Below are positions 61,835 to 64,000 of a stretch of DNA of 64,000 nucleotides, one piece after another. The notes under the pieces are model-generated. The model made no database searches. It saw nothing but the letters and a program-made list of their open reading frames with translations, and was not told the DNA's origin. The position numbers were made by a program, and so were the translations under genes. The DNA is from Serratia rhizosphaerae. Its GTDB lineage: Bacteria > Pseudomonadota > Gammaproteobacteria > Enterobacterales > Enterobacteriaceae. The first letter of the stretch is position 1. Each line of letters opens with the position of its first letter. The stretch covers positions 3,286,001-3,350,000 of the forward strand of contig NZ_CP041764.1 of the NCBI RefSeq assembly GCF_009817885.1, given 5' to 3'.

Positions 61835-62593
61835 ATGTCGTCCGCAAATCAACAAGAAGCTAATCCGTCCATTTCAGGGCCGCGTCACGTTGCCATCATC
61901 ATGGACGGTAACGGACGTTGGGCTAAACGTCAGGGCAAGTTACGCGTCTTCGGTCATAAAGCAGGGGTGAAATCGGTGCGCCGAGCCGTCAGCTTTGCTG
62001 CCAGCCATCATTTGGATGCGCTCACGCTTTATGCCTTCAGCAGTGAGAACTGGAATCGTCCGGCGCAGGAAGTCTCCGCTCTGATGGAGCTTTTTGTGCG
62101 CGCCCTGGACAGTGAAGTGAAAAGCCTGCACAAACATAACGTCAGGTTGCGCGTGATCGGTGATGTCAGCCGGTTCAGCGCACGTTTGCAGGAGCGTATT
62201 CGTCGTTCCGAGCAGCTGACAGAAAATAACGATGGCCTGACGCTCAACATCGCTGCCAACTATGGCGGTCGTTGGGATATCATGCAGGGAGTAAAGACTT
62301 TGGCCGAGAAAGTGCAGGAAGGTTTGCTGCGCCCGGACCAAATCAGCGAAGAGTTACTGAGCGAACAGGTTTGCATGAGCGATCTGGCGCCGGTGGATCT
62401 GGTGATCCGCACCGGCGGTGAACACCGCATCAGCAACTTCTTACTGTGGCAGATCGCTTATGCCGAACTTTACTTTACTGATGTACTCTGGCCTGATTTT
62501 GATGAACTTGTCTTTGAAGGTGCGCTGAATGCATTTGCACAACGTGAGCGTCGCTTCGGGGGAACAACACCTATCGGCGCTAATGCGTCCTAG
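61835..62593 (+). CDS. ispU: undecaprenyl diphosphate synthase (cis-prenyltransferase)
   Basis: 252 residues (E. coli 253), also called uppS. Catalytic Asp24 in HVAIIMDGNGRWAKR and the late motif DLVIRTGGEHRISNFLLWQ. It builds the C55 lipid carrier for peptidoglycan and O-antigen. Upstream of cdsA with a 9-bp gap. Confidence 0.97.
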   Translation: MSSANQQEANPSISGPRHVAIIMDGNGRWAKRQGKLRVFGHKAGVKSVRRAVSFAASHHLDALTLYAFSSENWNRPAQEVSALMELFVRALDSEVKSLHKHNVRLRVIGDVSRFSARLQERIRRSEQLTENNDGLTLNIAANYGGRWDIMQGVKTLAEKVQEGLLRPDQISEELLSEQVCMSDLAPVDLVIRTGGEHRISNFLLWQIAYAELYFTDVLWPDFDELVFEGALNAFAQRERRFGGTTPIGANAS

Positions 62594-62602
62594 GGGGAAC
62601 TT

Positions 62603-63451
62603 TTGCTGAAGTATCGCCTCATAACTGCTCTGATTTTAATACCGATCGTTATTGCAGCGCTGTTTTTGCTGCCTCCGGTGGGGTTCGCCCTGGTAACGCT
62701 GGTAGTGTGCATGTTAGCTGCGTGGGAGTGGGGTCAGCTGGCCGGGTTTGCTTCCCGTTCTCAACGTATCTGGTTGGCGATACTCTGCGGCTTTTTACTG
62801 GCGCTGATGATGCTGAGCGTACCGGCCTATCATCAGTCTGCCCACCTGCTGCAGGTGGGCGGGCCGCTGTGGATGTCGCTCGGATGGTGGCTCGCGGCGC
62901 TGCTGCTGGTGCTGTTTTATCCTGGCTCTGCGGGGCTGTGGCGCAACTCGCGCCCGCTGCGGCTGGTGTTCGGCATCCTGACCATCGTGCCGTTCTTCTG
63001 GGGCATGCTGGCGCTGCGTCAGTTCGGCTATGAGCAAAACCATTTTACCGGCGCCTGGTGGCTGCTGTATGTGATGCTGCTGGTATGGGGGGCGGATTCC
63101 GGTGCCTACGTCTTCGGCAAGCTGTTCGGCAAGCACAAGCTGGCGCCGAAGGTCTCGCCGGGTAAAACCTGGGAAGGCCTGATCGGCGGTCTGGTGACCT
63201 CGGCGCTGATTTCCTGGCTGTTTGGTCGCTATGCGCCGCTGAACGTGGTGCCGGCGACCCTGCTGGTCTGTTCGGTGACCGCTGCGCTGGCCTCGGTGCT
63301 GGGCGACCTTACCGAGAGCATGTTCAAACGGGAAGCTGGCATCAAGGACAGCGGCCATCTGATTCCGGGACATGGCGGGATACTGGATCGTATCGACAGC
63401 CTGACCGCTGCCGTGCCGGTATTTGCCTGTTTGATGCTGTTAGTGTTTTAA
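62603..63451 (+). CDS. cdsA: phosphatidate cytidylyltransferase
   Basis: 282 residues, starting at TTG 62603 after AGGGGGAAC. Eight or so membrane segments and the C-terminal CDP-DAG signature SVLGDLTESMFKREAGIKDS, GHLIPGHGGILDRIDS. It makes CDP-diacylglycerol, the precursor of all phospholipids. Part of the ispU-cdsA-rseP run. Confidence 0.96.
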   Translation: MLKYRLITALILIPIVIAALFLLPPVGFALVTLVVCMLAAWEWGQLAGFASRSQRIWLAILCGFLLALMMLSVPAYHQSAHLLQVGGPLWMSLGWWLAALLLVLFYPGSAGLWRNSRPLRLVFGILTIVPFFWGMLALRQFGYEQNHFTGAWWLLYVMLLVWGADSGAYVFGKLFGKHKLAPKVSPGKTWEGLIGGLVTSALISWLFGRYAPLNVVPATLLVCSVTAALASVLGDLTESMFKREAGIKDSGHLIPGHGGILDRIDSLTAAVPVFACLMLLVF

Positions 63452-63476
63452 TCCGTCCGTGACGGGGAGTGTAGGG

Positions 63477-64000
63477 ATGATGTTCAGCGTGCTCTGGAAC
63501 CTGGTAGCGTTTATTATTGCACTCGGTATATTGATTACCGTGCATGAGTTCGGGCACTTTTGGGTGGCCCGTCGCTGCGGCGTCCGCGTTGAACGCTTCT
63601 CGATCGGCTTTGGACGCGCCCTGTGGCGACGGACTGACCGTCACGGCACTGAATTCGTTATCGCGCTGATTCCGCTGGGCGGTTATGTCAAAATGCTGGA
63701 TGAGCGCGTGGAGACGGTGGCGCCTGAGCGGCGTCACCAGGCCTTTAACAATAAAACCGTCTGGCAGCGCGCCGCCATCGTCAGCGCCGGGCCTATCGCA
63801 AACTTCCTGTTTGCCGTGGTTGCCTATTGGCTGGTGTTTATCATCGGCGTCCCTAGTTTTCGTCCGGTTATTGGCGAAATATCACCACAATCTATCGCTG
63901 CTCAGGCGCAAATTTCACCAGGAATGGAACTAAAGTCCGTTGGCGGTATCGAAACGCCTGATTGGGAAGCAGTTCGTCTGGCGCTGGTGACCAAGATTGG
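63477..64000 (+). CDS. rseP: regulator of sigma-E protease RseP (5' part)
   Basis: First 174 codons; the gene runs off the right edge, so the second metal motif is not visible. Site-2 protease motif HEFGH is at residue 23 from ATG 63477 (22 from the adjacent ATG 63480, the E. coli numbering), in the first membrane helix. FSIGFGRALWRR, IPLGGYVKMLDE and the start of the first PDZ domain follow. RseP cuts RseA in the inner membrane after DegS and so frees sigma-E; it also clears signal peptides. Confidence 0.96.
   Translation, partial: MMFSVLWNLVAFIIALGILITVHEFGHFWVARRCGVRVERFSIGFGRALWRRTDRHGTEFVIALIPLGGYVKMLDERVETVAPERRHQAFNNKTVWQRAAIVSAGPIANFLFAVVAYWLVFIIGVPSFRPVIGEISPQSIAAQAQISPGMELKSVGGIETPDWEAVRLALVTKI

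Overview
The window is a 64 kb stretch of chromosome from a GC-rich enterobacterium, most likely Serratia or a close Yersiniaceae relative. The grounds are near-identical gene order and protein sequence to the E. coli galR-to-truC and yaeH-to-rseP blocks, coding sequence rich in GC third positions, a full-length 127-bp ERIC element plus a shortened one, and the fusion of two blocks that lie far apart in E. coli. It is almost entirely core genome. I see no prophage, insertion sequence, CRISPR array, toxin or defence island, and I do not claim one.

Layout. 1-3223: end of a beta-glucoside PTS operon (EIIC fragment, GH1 6-phospho-beta-glucosidase, EIIB, GntR-type regulator). 3231-7000: galR, a cytoplasmic BisC-like molybdoenzyme and one OmrA-type sRNA. 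7059-13859: aas-lplT (lysophospholipid uptake and re-acylation), tas, ygdR, ygdQ, mutH. 13860-14555: a non-coding region with several DnaA boxes at the place of E. coli DARS2. 14556-21308: rppH-ptsP-lgt-thyA and four overlapping pseudopilin-type genes. 21340-33236: recC-ptrA-recB-recD. 33253-36062: argA (with ArgR boxes) and amiC. 36162-36625: four initiator tRNA genes. 36920-41014: mltA, tcdA, csdE, csdA, ygdI. 41024-47812: gcvB/gcvA, ygdD, rlmM, xni, ppnN, queF, syd. 47831-51387: UvrY box, CsrB sRNA, an MFS transporter, yqcC-truC-yqcA. 51421-64000: yaeH, dapD, glnD, map, then rpsB-tsf-pyrH-frr-dxr-ispU-cdsA-rseP (cut by the window end).

How the genes work together. The RNA regulators are the richest part: OmrA (envelope), GcvB (amino-acid uptake) and CsrB (CsrA titration) all keep their E. 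coli neighbours and have readable promoters or terminators. RecBCD and MutH serve DNA repair; Aas/LplT, Lgt, AmiC, MltA, IspU, CdsA and RseP serve the envelope; PtsP and GlnD are the upstream sensors of the nitrogen-PTS and PII systems; CsdA-CsdE-TcdA form a sulfur-transfer and ct6A tRNA-modification unit.

New material worth checking: a candidate sRNA on the minus strand between lplT and tas with its own consensus promoter and terminator; a second structured candidate RNA between dxr and ispU; a recent 139-bp tandem duplication of initiator tRNA genes; and a UvrY box that shares sequence with the syd terminator. Protein names rest on remembered family sequences and gene order, with no database search.
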